NCBI RefSeq assembly: GCF_943736995.1
Contig: NZ_CALSFT010000002.1
Span: forward strand, 1,054,001 to 1,118,000
DNA length: 64,000 nucleotides
Origin: Sporosarcina sp. Marseille-Q4943
Lineage (GTDB): Bacteria > Bacillota > Bacilli > Bacillales_A > Planococcaceae
Reading direction: 5' to 3'
This document shows positions 37,292 to 46,500 of this stretch, piece by piece. Under the pieces are notes generated by a model. It ran no database searches. It saw only the letters and a list, made by a program, of their open reading frames with translations, and was not told the DNA's origin. The translations under genes and the position numbers were made by a program. The first letter of the stretch is position 1; each line of letters begins with the position of its first letter.

Positions 37292-38455
37292 ATGAATTAT
37301 AAAGAACCGATATGGACAAAGCCGTTCGTGAGTTTATTTTTAACGAACTTGTCCGTTTTTATCGTGTTTTACGGCTTAGTGTCGACGTTGCCGCTTTACG
37401 CAAAAGATGCTTTGAGCCGGACGGATGAAGAAGCTGGTCTGTTGATGACTGTCTTTTTAGTATCAGCCATCATTGTCCGGCCGTTTAGTGGCAAACTGCT
37501 CGATATCGTAGGTAAACGAAAACTGTTGTTGATCAGCTTGTTTTTCTATTTAATTTGCACAGTGCTTTACTATTTCATTACGCCATTTGAAGGCTTGCTT
37601 GCATTGCGATTCTTCCAAGGAATATGGTTCAGCATTGTAACGACGGCCGCGGGCTCGCTCGCTGCGGATATCGTTCCTTCCACGAGGCGCGGAGCAGGGC
37701 TTGGCTATTATGTCATGTCGACAAATTTAGCGGTTGTTATCGGGCCGTTCATTGCCCTATTCATTATCCAGTCTTATTCTTATGACGCTTTATTCATCTT
37801 GATGAGTGTCCTGATGACCGTTGGGGCGCTCGTAGCATTGCTCATTCCGAAAATGGATAAAGCAACGAATGAGAATAAGTCAAAAGGATTTACTTGGAAC
37901 GACCTATTTGAGAAAAAAGCAATGCCGATTGCGTTTTTGGCGAGTTTGATTGCATTTTCATATGCCAGTGTCCTTTCCTATTTATCGATTTATGCACAAG
38001 AGAAAGGCTTATTACCGCTTGCGAGCTTCTTTTTTGTCGTCTTTGCAGCAGTCATGCTCATTACCCGACCATTTACGGGAAGGATTTTTGATGAAAAAGG
38101 TCCGGCTTATATTTTGATTCCGGGCTTCCTATTATTTTTCCTCGGTCTATTCATTCTCTCGTTCATGAGTTCTGCTGGATTATTCCTCATTGCGGGAGCG
38201 TTTGTCGGGCTGGGCTATGGAGCACTCGTACCGAGCATGCAGACGCTTGCCATTCAATCGACGACCCATCAAAGAAGCGGATATGCGACCGCGACATTTT
38301 TTACGTTATTCGACTTGGGTCTTGCTGTTGGCTCGTATGTTTTAGGTTTTATTGCAGTTCAAATGGGCTATCGGAATATGTATTTGCTATCCAGTCTTCT
38401 CGTGATTGCAGTGCTTGCGTTATATGTACTCATAATCCGAAAAAGACACAATTGA
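37292..38455 (+). CDS. MFS transporter, probable MarR-controlled efflux pump
   Basis: 387 residues, 12 membrane segments. Motif A region is visible as RPFSGKLLDIVGKRK. ATG 37292 follows GAAGGAG; an in-frame ATG at 37274 overlaps the marR end. The operon with marR supports an efflux role for a toxic compound. YfkF/YttB-type MFS is the nearest group I can suggest. Confidence 0.87.
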   Translation: MNYKEPIWTKPFVSLFLTNLSVFIVFYGLVSTLPLYAKDALSRTDEEAGLLMTVFLVSAIIVRPFSGKLLDIVGKRKLLLISLFFYLICTVLYYFITPFEGLLALRFFQGIWFSIVTTAAGSLAADIVPSTRRGAGLGYYVMSTNLAVVIGPFIALFIIQSYSYDALFILMSVLMTVGALVALLIPKMDKATNENKSKGFTWNDLFEKKAMPIAFLASLIAFSYASVLSYLSIYAQEKGLLPLASFFFVVFAAVMLITRPFTGRIFDEKGPAYILIPGFLLFFLGLFILSFMSSAGLFLIAGAFVGLGYGALVPSMQTLAIQSTTHQRSGYATATFFTLFDLGLAVGSYVLGFIAVQMGYRNMYLLSSLLVIAVLALYVLIIRKRHN

Positions 38456-38458
38456 ATT

Positions 38459-38478
38459 CTGAAGCATACTTCAGTTTT
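38459..38478 (+). terminator. Short terminator hairpin
   Basis: CTGAAG-CATA-CTTCAG followed by TTTT. Short stem, probably moderate strength. Confidence 0.55.
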
Positions 38479-38487
38479 GATTATTAC

Positions 38488-38512
38488 GTTACCAAAATGC
38501 AGTTTAGGGTAT
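38488..38512 (+). promoter_or_regulatory. Sigma-B-like promoter of the BCCT gene
   Basis: GTTACC (38488-38493), 13-nt spacer, GGGTAT (38507-38512). The -10 matches the sigma-B consensus exactly; the -35 only partly. Confidence 0.45.
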
Positions 38513-38549
38513 AGACTCTTTAACTATGTTTATAGGAGTCGATTTTGCT

Positions 38550-40115
38550 TTGGACAGAAAGTTTTGGAAGAACCCGGTGTTTTCAATATCGGCAGTCGTT
38601 ATTTTATTACTCGTTATACTCGGAGCAGCCATTCCGGGCCCTTTTGGTAAGGTTGCGGGACGTTTATACGGGTTTACGACAATGAAGTTCGGTTGGTTCT
38701 ATTTGTTGACAGTTTTCATTATCATTGTATTTTTGATCGGATTGGCAATTAGTAAATTCGGAGCCATTCGTTTAGGTGGGGATGATGAAAGGCCAGAATA
38801 CCCATTTTTCACTTGGATCGGCATGCTTTTTTCAGCTGGTTTCGGAGTAGGGCTTGTCTTTTGGGGCGTCGCAGAACCGATGAGCCATTACTTCTCATCG
38901 CCTCTAAATGGCATTGAACCACAATCGCACGACGCGGCGAGGATTGCAATGGGCTATTCATTTTTCCATTGGGGAATTTCGCAATGGGGCATTTTTGGCA
39001 TTGTAGGGCTTGTAATCGGATTTATGCAGTTCCGAAAAAAGAAGGACGGTCTAATCTCTACTGCCTTGGAGCCGTTAGTCGGTTCCAACAGGCATTTGAA
39101 GACAGGAATTGACTCATTTGCCGTTATTGCTACGGTAATGGGGATTGCGACATCTCTCGGGATGGGCGTGTTGCAGATGAGCGGCGGACTTGAATATGTA
39201 TTTCAGACGAAAAATACGTTTTGGGTGCAACTGATTATTATCTTTATCGTTTTCGTCGCCTATATGCTTTCCGCATCGACCGGTTTGAATAAAGGAATCG
39301 CGTATTTAGGCAATTTTAATTTAGCGATGGCCATTGCGATGCTCATCTTCTTCTTTTTTGTCGGACCAAAAGTTTTCATCTTGGAAAGTTTCACATTGGC
39401 GATCGGGGACTACATCAATAATTTCATTCGGTATAGCTTGCGGTTGCAGCCCTATCAAGGTGGAAGTTGGGTGAGGGAGTGGACGATCTTTTACTGGGCA
39501 TGGACGATAGCTTGGTCGCCTTTCGTTGGAGCTTTCGTTGCTCGAGTTTCAAAAGGTCGTACAATCCGTGAATTCATTGCAGGAGTGATGATTATTCCGC
39601 CTGTATTTGCTTGTATGTGGATTGCTACATTGGGTGGCACAGCTTTATATAGCGATTTGAACAACGGTACGAAGATTGCAGAAGCGGTTGATGCAGATGT
39701 CACTTCAGCCATTTTTGAAACACTTAACCATTTGCCATTCACAAATGTCGTTTCATTTTTGGCAATCGTACTCATTTTTACTTTCCTAATTACATCTGCG
39801 GATTCTGCGACCTATATTTTGGCTAGCATGACGACGAGAGGAAGTTTGTTCCCTCCGCTTCTTGTCAAAATGATTTGGGGGTTCCTCATGTCTGCAATTG
39901 CAGCAGTTTTGCTCTATGCAGGTGGGTTAGAGGCTTTGCAATCAGCGTCTCTCGTTTCCGCCCTTCCATTTACCCTGTTTCTCATTTTGCTCATTTTTTC
40001 CTTAGGGAAGTTTTTGAGGAAGGAACCGATTACTGTCAGGCCGACTGACATTAGGCAATTTGAGAAGATTGAGCAGGAAGTGAAGAAGAAGGCTAGGAGA
40101 AGGATACGGAATTAA
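38550..40115 (+). CDS. BCCT-family glycine betaine/choline-type transporter
   Basis: 521 residues, 12 membrane segments. BCCT signatures are SAGFGVGLVFWGVAEPMSHY and the tryptophan-rich YWAWTIAWSPFVG segment that lines the betaine site. Similar to OpuD; takes up compatible solutes during osmotic stress. TTG 38550 follows AGGAG at 10 bases; ATG 38526 is an alternative without ribosome site. A basic C-terminal tail may be the osmosensing end. Confidence 0.9.
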   Translation: MDRKFWKNPVFSISAVVILLLVILGAAIPGPFGKVAGRLYGFTTMKFGWFYLLTVFIIIVFLIGLAISKFGAIRLGGDDERPEYPFFTWIGMLFSAGFGVGLVFWGVAEPMSHYFSSPLNGIEPQSHDAARIAMGYSFFHWGISQWGIFGIVGLVIGFMQFRKKKDGLISTALEPLVGSNRHLKTGIDSFAVIATVMGIATSLGMGVLQMSGGLEYVFQTKNTFWVQLIIIFIVFVAYMLSASTGLNKGIAYLGNFNLAMAIAMLIFFFFVGPKVFILESFTLAIGDYINNFIRYSLRLQPYQGGSWVREWTIFYWAWTIAWSPFVGAFVARVSKGRTIREFIAGVMIIPPVFACMWIATLGGTALYSDLNNGTKIAEAVDADVTSAIFETLNHLPFTNVVSFLAIVLIFTFLITSADSATYILASMTTRGSLFPPLLVKMIWGFLMSAIAAVLLYAGGLEALQSASLVSALPFTLFLILLIFSLGKFLRKEPITVRPTDIRQFEKIEQEVKKKARRRIRN

Positions 40116-40133
40116 AAGAAAAAAACCCAATAT

Positions 40134-40337
40134 AACCCAGACAGTTTCTTTCCGTTCCAGCACTCGCTTTCCGCGGGCGTTGCCTTAGCCAATCGAACAG
40201 CGGAGGGTTCGATTTGTATGATTTCTGCGATCTGTGCAGAAATCATACATCAGGTGCTCGCAACGCTTCGCTTTTGCTCGCAAAAGCCGTTCTTCGTGAC
40301 GACTTTCGCAGGAGTCTCGCGCTTGCACTCCAAGCAA
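40134..40337. repeat. Composite hairpin element in the BCCT-phosphatase gap
   Basis: Contains AATCGAAC/GTTCGATT (40191-40214), a 14-bp perfect stem TGTATGATTTCTGC / GCAGAAATCATACA with 7-nt loop (40215-40249) and CTTTTGC-TC-GCAAAAG (40271-40286). Its flanks CGCTTTCCGCGGGCG (about 40165) and GCAGGAGTCTCGCGC (about 40308) are, as I remember, the conserved ends of an interspersed non-coding repeat common in Bacillaceae. No coding frame. Confidence 0.65.
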
Positions 40338-40382
40338 CTGCAGCTACTTAAATACGTTCGATTATGTATAAAATAATCATAT

Positions 40383-40422
40383 AAAAAAGTGGAGGTGGGG
40401 TAATCCCCGGCCTCCACTTTTT
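40383..40422. terminator. Terminator of the phosphatase gene
   Basis: AAAAAAGTGGAGG / CCTCCACTTTTT with an inner GGGG-TAAT-CCCC. T-run on both strands. Confidence 0.88.
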
Positions 40423-40847
40423 CACTTTCCATACAAACGATTCAATGCGTCTTTGAATGCAGGTTTAATGTTTGTTTCTGGTCGGATTGCTTGAGTCATC
40501 AGCTCTGCTTCTTCGACATTCTCCGCTTTCCCCAATTCAAGCAAAGTGGCTGCGGCCAGTGTGCCGCCGCGGCCTCTTCCTGTATTGCAATGGAAATAGA
40601 TGTTTTTCCCATCTTTGTATGCTTCCATCACTTTGTTCACCGCTTCACGGATGGAGTTGTCCTGTTCATCTGCATCATCCAATAGAGGCTGATGGATACT
40701 TATATCACTCGGCAAAGGATCATCCACTTCCGCGCGCAAGTCATAGATGATGTCGATTTTTTCATTCGCCAACAATTCATCAATCGCATTGACACCGCCG
40801 AAGAAGATCCGATCGGTCACCAATGCTTTATACGGTTTGTTTGTCAT
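40422..40847 (-). CDS. Dual-specificity/tyrosine phosphatase-like protein
   Basis: 141 residues. Signature HC-x5-R is present (HCNTGRGRGGT), with an upstream acid in the YDLRAEVDDP strand region. Likely a small cysteine phosphatase acting on phosphotyrosine or a phospholipid or sugar phosphate. ATG 40847 follows AAGGTG. Single gene with its own terminator. Confidence 0.85.
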   Translation of the reverse strand: MTNKPYKALVTDRIFFGGVNAIDELLANEKIDIIYDLRAEVDDPLPSDISIHQPLLDDADEQDNSIREAVNKVMEAYKDGKNIYFHCNTGRGRGGTLAAATLLELGKAENVEEAELMTQAIRPETNIKPAFKDALNRLYGK

Positions 40848-40951
40848 TAATTTCACCTTCTCTATGTATTCTCATACGACACTTTTCATGATTCTCTCCA
40901 AAAGTAATGGTACCATGAACTAAATCATCTTTAAAGAAGAGGAGGATGCCT

Positions 40952-41626
40952 ATGTGTGGACGCTTCACTTTATTTGCCCCGTATTATGAAATCATCGACC
41001 GATTCGATATTGAATCGGCATTTTCCGAAAATGATTATATACCAAGCTACAACATCGCTCCATCCCAACAAGTGGCAGCTATCATCAATGATGGGCACAA
41101 GAACCGTTTGGGGCACCTTCGTTGGGGGCTCATTCCTCCGTGGGCGAAGGATGAGAAAATCGGATATAAAATGATCAATGCCCGGGCTGAAACGGTAGCT
41201 GAAAAACCAAGCTTTCGGAAAGCGTTCCAGAAAAAGCGTTGTATCCTACCAGCAGATTCATTCTATGAATGGCAAAGGAAAGACGGAGAGAAGATTCCGA
41301 TGCGCATCAAGCTTAAGAATGATGAGTTGTTCGCCATTGCAGGATTGTGGGAGTCATGGGAGTCCCCAAACGGAACGGTCATTCACACGTGCACTGCCAT
41401 CACGACTGAGCCGAATGAATTGGTGAAACCGATCCATGACAGGATGCCGGTCATACTGAGAAGGGAAGACGAGGCGGCGTGGCTAGATCTACGAAATGAT
41501 GACGTGGATTTCCTGGGGAATATGTTACGTCCGTTCGATGAGAAGCAAATGGAGGCGTATAGTGTCTCATCCGCGGTGAATTCACCGAAAAATAATGAGG
41601 AATCGCTTATTGTGCCTGTTTGCTGA
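40952..41626 (+). CDS. SRAP-domain DNA-protein crosslink protein (YedK/HMCES-like)
   Basis: 224 residues. The start MCGRF places the catalytic Cys2 at the mature N-terminus, needed for the covalent bond to abasic sites; ATG 40952 is therefore the start, and it follows GAGGAGG. The active-site Asn (NARAET), Glu (FYEW) and His (IHDRMPVIL) are all present. Shields abasic sites in single-stranded DNA. Confidence 0.93.
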   Translation: MCGRFTLFAPYYEIIDRFDIESAFSENDYIPSYNIAPSQQVAAIINDGHKNRLGHLRWGLIPPWAKDEKIGYKMINARAETVAEKPSFRKAFQKKRCILPADSFYEWQRKDGEKIPMRIKLKNDELFAIAGLWESWESPNGTVIHTCTAITTEPNELVKPIHDRMPVILRREDEAAWLDLRNDDVDFLGNMLRPFDEKQMEAYSVSSAVNSPKNNEESLIVPVC

Positions 41627-41743
41627 CGAATGGGAAAAATCGCGCGGTCGAATGAATTGTCGGTTGTACGTTCGACGGCGTTCGCAATCCGAGCCGAATT
41701 ATGGTAGGATTTAATTTCACAAAAGAAGAGGACGTGAAAATGA

Positions 41744-42118
41744 ATGATCTCAATTACAATACCGAATCCGGATGTAACGATTCAGCAACGCAAGCAAGAA
41801 ATGAACGGTGAGGAAGCGCCGATTAAACCGATCAATGGTTTTATCGATCTTCATGAAATTCCGCGTGATAAAGGTGGACTAATCCTTTTTTACAATAATC
41901 GTGATGAACTGCTGTTTACAGGAAAAGCAAGAAAGCTTCGTCAGCGTGTGAAAAAGCATCTTGAGGATAACGTATCTCCATTGAAAAACCATCGGGATGA
42001 AGTTAACAAAATTTCAGTTATCGTCGTTGAAGATCCGATGGAGCGGGAAATTTATGAAACCTACATCATTAATACAATGCGTGCAAAATATAATGTAGAC
42101 AAAGTGTTTTTCGAATAA
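41744..42118 (+). CDS. GIY-YIG nuclease-family protein (YurQ/UvrC-N-like)
   Basis: 124 residues. A variant GIY-YIG domain: GLILFYN and ELLFTGKA replace the two core strands, then LRQRVKKHL and the catalytic-type glutamate in EREIYETYII. Short stand-alone UvrC-like nuclease domains of this type occur in Bacilli. Activity is not certain because the first tyrosine motif is altered. Confidence 0.75.
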   Translation: MISITIPNPDVTIQQRKQEMNGEEAPIKPINGFIDLHEIPRDKGGLILFYNNRDELLFTGKARKLRQRVKKHLEDNVSPLKNHRDEVNKISVIVVEDPMEREIYETYIINTMRAKYNVDKVFFE

Positions 42119-42133
42119 TACACGTACGTTTCA

Positions 42134-42167
42134 ACGGGATATCCATTTTAAGGATGTCCCGTTTTTT
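42134..42167 (+). terminator. Rho-independent terminator
   Basis: ACGGGATATCC / GGATGTCCCGT with a 7-nt loop, then TTTTT. Confidence 0.85.
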
Positions 42168-42260
42168 GTTGTCTGTTTTAATTTCAGCAGAACTTACTGT
42201 AAAATGAATGGTAGATTGCATGATGAAAGGAATTGGCTTCTCCTCGGAGGCGTGAGTTTT

Positions 42261-42400
42261 TTATGCGCGATCCTAGCGATTTATGCGTCTTTGGCGGCAA
42301 TTATGCGTGATTCCGACGATTTATGCTTCTTTGGAGACGGTTATGCGCTTTTTCAGGGATTTATGCGCGTTAAGATCATTTTATGCGGTTTTGATAGAAG
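42261..42400 (+). repeat. Array B: seven 20-bp-periodic TTATGC units
   Basis: TTATGC begins at 42261, 42281, 42301, 42321, 42341, 42361 and 42381, exactly every 20 bp; six continue as TTATGCG. Units 1 and 3 (GCGYGATYCYWRCGAT) resemble each other, as do units 2 and 4 (CTTTGG), giving a 40-bp super-period. The array lies 33 bp before sbcD. The open frames that run through it have no ribosome site. Confidence 0.88.
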
Positions 42401-42432
42401 GAAAATATAGAGTAAGTAGGGGGTTGAGGAAA

Positions 42433-43584
42433 ATGAAGTTTTTTCATACTGCCGATTGGCATCTTGGCAAATTGGTGCAAGGCGTGTATATGACAGAAGG
42501 GCAGCGGCATGTCCTTCGTCAATTTGTAGATGCTGTACGTGAGGAGAGACCCGATGCGGTCATCATTGCGGGCGATCTTTATGACCGGGCGGTTCCGCCG
42601 CCGGAAGCAGTCGCCTTATTGGATGAGGTGCTCTGGGAAATTGTTATGGAACTGAAAACACCTGTCATTGCAGTGGCGGGAAACCATGACAGTCCTGGAC
42701 GTCTGCAATTTGGAAGTAGGCTAATGCAATCGAACGGCTTTCATATTGTCGGCCAAATGTCTGCACAAATCGAGCCGGTCGTTCTGACAGATCGTTTCGG
42801 AGAAGTCCATTTTCATCTAGTGCCTTATTGTGATCCATCGATAGTGAAGCATTTATACGAAGATGATGACGTTGCCGACCATCATACGGCAATGGAGAAG
42901 GTGGTCGAGCGAATTTGCGGATCCATGGATAGGACTGCACGCCATGTATTCGTGGGACATGCTTTTGTCACTCCTTTTGGTGAGGAAGAGGAGAATACGA
43001 GCGATTCGGAACGCCCGCTTGCAATTGGCGGGGCGGAATATGTGGCAGCACACCTATTTTCACCGTTTAATTATACGGCGCTCGGCCATTTGCATCAGGC
43101 GCATTACGTTTCCAGTGAAAAAATCCGCTATGCGGGTTCCCCGATGAAATATTCGATTTCAGAGGAGAATCATGCAAAGGGATATTTCATCGTGGAAATG
43201 GATGGAGAAGGAAAAGTGGATGTCGAAAAGAGGGCGCTCGCTCCATTGTATGATATGCGGACCGTTGAAGGAACGATGGAAGAGATTCTTGCACACCCGC
43301 CTAGCGAAGATTACGTATTTGTAAAGCTCCATGACGAAACGCCTGTTTTATTTCCGATGGAAAAAGTGAAGTCCGTCTATCCGAATGCCATGCATATTGA
43401 AAGGAAACTGGTGAGGACATCGGCTGCAATCGAGCAGCAAACAGCAGGAGTCAAGGAAAAACCGGATGATTTGTCGTTGTTCCGTTTCTTTTATTCCCAG
43501 ATGAACGATATGGAGCCTGATGCTGAAACCGAGAGGATTTTTGCTGAAGTGTTGCAGGAAGTCAAAGGGGGTGTTGAAAAATGA
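42433..43584 (+). CDS. sbcD: Exonuclease SbcD (Mre11-like)
   Basis: 383 residues. Metallophosphatase motifs: FFHTADWHLGK, IAGDLYDRA, GNHDSPGRL, GHAFVT and LGHLHQAHY. Nuclease subunit of the SbcCD complex, which cuts hairpins and protein-blocked ends. ATG 42433 with GAGGAAA; longer in-frame starts run back into the repeat array. ATGA overlap with sbcC. Confidence 0.95.
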   Translation: MKFFHTADWHLGKLVQGVYMTEGQRHVLRQFVDAVREERPDAVIIAGDLYDRAVPPPEAVALLDEVLWEIVMELKTPVIAVAGNHDSPGRLQFGSRLMQSNGFHIVGQMSAQIEPVVLTDRFGEVHFHLVPYCDPSIVKHLYEDDDVADHHTAMEKVVERICGSMDRTARHVFVGHAFVTPFGEEEENTSDSERPLAIGGAEYVAAHLFSPFNYTALGHLHQAHYVSSEKIRYAGSPMKYSISEENHAKGYFIVEMDGEGKVDVEKRALAPLYDMRTVEGTMEEILAHPPSEDYVFVKLHDETPVLFPMEKVKSVYPNAMHIERKLVRTSAAIEQQTAGVKEKPDDLSLFRFFYSQMNDMEPDAETERIFAEVLQEVKGGVEK

Positions 43585-46500
43585 AGCCGATCCAATTGAC
43601 GATGACTGCTTTCGGACCATATAAAGGGACAGAAACGATTGATTTCCGCCAGCTTGAAGAGCATCGGCTGTTTGTAGTTTCCGGGGCGACAGGTGCCGGG
43701 AAGACAACGATATTTGACGGAATCTGCTTTGCTTTATATGGACAGGCAAGCGGAGAAGACCGGACTGAATTCCGCTCGATGAGAAGCGATTTTGCTGATG
43801 ATGCCGTCCAAACTGCCGTTAAGTTGATCTTTGAAATAAATGGCCGCACGTTCCGTATCATGAGGCAAATCCCGTACACGAAAAGTGGCAATAAAACCGA
43901 GACGCCCGCGAGATGTGAGTTTTTTGAGCTTGTGGATGGTGGAGAAGTTCCATTTGTCGACCGTCAAATCGTCTCGGAAATCAATCGGAAAGTCGAGGAG
44001 CTTGTCGGTTTTACACAAGCCCAATTTAGTCAGATCGTAATGCTGCCGCAAGGTGAATTCAGGAAATTTCTTACATCTGATACAGAGAATAAAGAAACGA
44101 TCATGAGAAAAATCTTCAAAACGGAAGAGTATAGGGAGATTGTCAATCGTTTAAAAACAAGAAAAGATGAAGCGCATCAACAATTGATGGACGGAAAGAG
44201 GAAAGTGGATGGCTATATTCACCAAATTCCCAATCTCATTCCGCCTAGGGAATCACTACTCTTTGAAGTCTTATCACAGGAATATTCAAATACATCGCAA
44301 GTGATGGACGCGCTCGAACAGGAAATCGTCCATTATGTTGAGAAATGCGCCGCAGATGAAAAGAAGTATACAGCTGCCTACCAAAAGCATGCGGAAATAT
44401 TGGATGCCTACCATGCAGCCAAAAAATGCAATGAGCAGTTTGAACAGCTGGAACAACGCAAAATCGTTCTTGGGAAATTAACGGACGAAATTCCGTCCGT
44501 TGAGCTGAAGCAAAAGCGGATAGAAGACGCTGAACGGGCATCTGTTATACATGAAATCGAAGGTCAATTCCGAATGCTGGCCGAAGATGCAAAGACGAAG
44601 GAAAACGAGTTCCAAAAAGCACTCATTGCTGTCCAAGAGGCGACGAATCATCTGGAAGAGAAGAAGATTGCATATAAGGAAGAAGAGGAGAAAGAGCAGG
44701 ATAGAGGGGCTGTAACAGAGCGGCTCATCCGTTTGCGCGATCACCTCCCTGCCGTGACAGACTTGGCTGCAAAGGAAGCAAATGTGCTGGCGCTGAAACT
44801 GAAAATCGGAAAAATGGAAGGCGAATTCAGATCGGTCACTGAAAAGGCAGAGACAGAAAAGAAAAGATTGGCCGACTTGAATGTGAACGTAGAGAAATTC
44901 GAACAGGCGATTTCTCCTTATGACAAGTTGATTGAAGAATTGAACACAATCAGAATGCAATACAAAGTCGTCCGAGACTATGAGAACATAAAAAAAGACT
45001 ACGCAGTTTGGGCGGAAAAGAAAGAGGCTGCATCCAATAAGTTCATTCAAACAAAAAATGAGTTTGAGATGATGCAAAATGCATGGTTGAATGATCAAGC
45101 CGCACATTTGGCGCAAACGTTGAAGGAAGGGGAGCCTTGCCCTGTCTGCGGAAGCGCACATCACCCTTCAAAAGTTGCTGGACATGATAATAATGCTGTT
45201 TCCCGAGAAGAACTTGATTTGAAAAGGTCCTACTTAGCTGAGGTTGAAAGCGCCTTTCGATCTGCAGAGGCGAAATGTGAAAGTGTTCTCGCCCAAATTA
45301 CCGAAAAAGAACAAGAAATGAATGACCTTCAAATCAATGAAGGGCTGGAAGTATTGTTTACTAAAGGACAGAATGCAGCGGAAAAAGTGGAGCAACTGAG
45401 AAAAATGCGGGAAGAACTTGCTTCGTTGAAAGAGCAGCAAAAGAGAGCCGACAAAGAATCGAATGAATGGTTGACGCGGAAATCTGAATTGGAACAGGCG
45501 TTGTTTCAACAAAAGACGATTTTCGCACAGGAAGCTGCTTTGCTGGATAGGGAGCTTTCTGCCATTCCAGAAGGGTTACGGGACTTATCTCGCCTGCAAG
45601 CGGAGATCCAAGAAACTGAGTCAAGGAAACGCCAAATGGACGAAGCTTGGCAATCCGTGCGAAAAAGGTTGGAAGAAGCAAGGGAAAGACTGGCAACATC
45701 CATTAATTCGCAAAACCATTTAAAGACAGCATTGGATGAATGCATTGAAAAAAGAGATCGAGCGGATGACAGATTCAAAAAGGCTTTACAGGCATCCGAA
45801 TTTAACACGGAAGAGGAATACCGGCAAGCGAAGATGACAGAAGGGGACAGGCTCCTTCTGAAGGATTACGTCATGCAGTTCAAACATCGTCTACACGCGA
45901 CGAAGGAAGCGATCAATGAATTGGAAGCGGGTCTTATTGGAAAAGAGAAAACCGACCTGGATAGTCTAATCGAAACGATTCAAACATTGAAATCGGCCTA
46001 TGAAAAAGCATTTGCTGATTGGAACAATTCCATTGAATGTGAAAAGGCGCTGACCCGGTTGAAATCGGATATAGAAAAGACTGCAAAAGACGTGGAAGAC
46101 CTTGAAAAGGAAGTCGGTAAAATTACGGGGCTATACGATGTCATCCGGGGTCAGAATGACTATAAGCTATCATTTGAACGTTTTATTCAAATCGATTATT
46201 TGGAGCGGATTATCCAATCTGCGAATGAAAGGCTACGGAATTTATCCAACGGACAATATGAATTGGTCCGTAGCGATCGTCAGGAAATGCGGGGAAGACA
46301 GAGCGGCTTAGGCTTGGATGTGTATGATGCTTATACCGGGCAGAGCAGAGATGTGAAGACGTTGTCCGGCGGGGAGAAATTCAATGCTTCACTTAGCTTG
46401 GCGTTAGGAATGGCGGATGTCATCCAAAGCTATCAAGGTGCAGTGTCCATAGAAACGATGTTCATCGATGAAGGCTTCGGTACATTGGACGAGGAAGCGT

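Noticed and set aside
35440..38455. A recent duplication of MFS genes
   Set aside because: The transporters at 34071, 35440 and 37292 share only general MFS motifs and have different family features.
42204..42435. Open frames running through array B, including a 50-codon N-terminal extension of sbcD
   Set aside because: No ribosome site, low-complexity translation, and the SbcD family start is at MKFFHTADWH. The 20-bp period is not a multiple of three.
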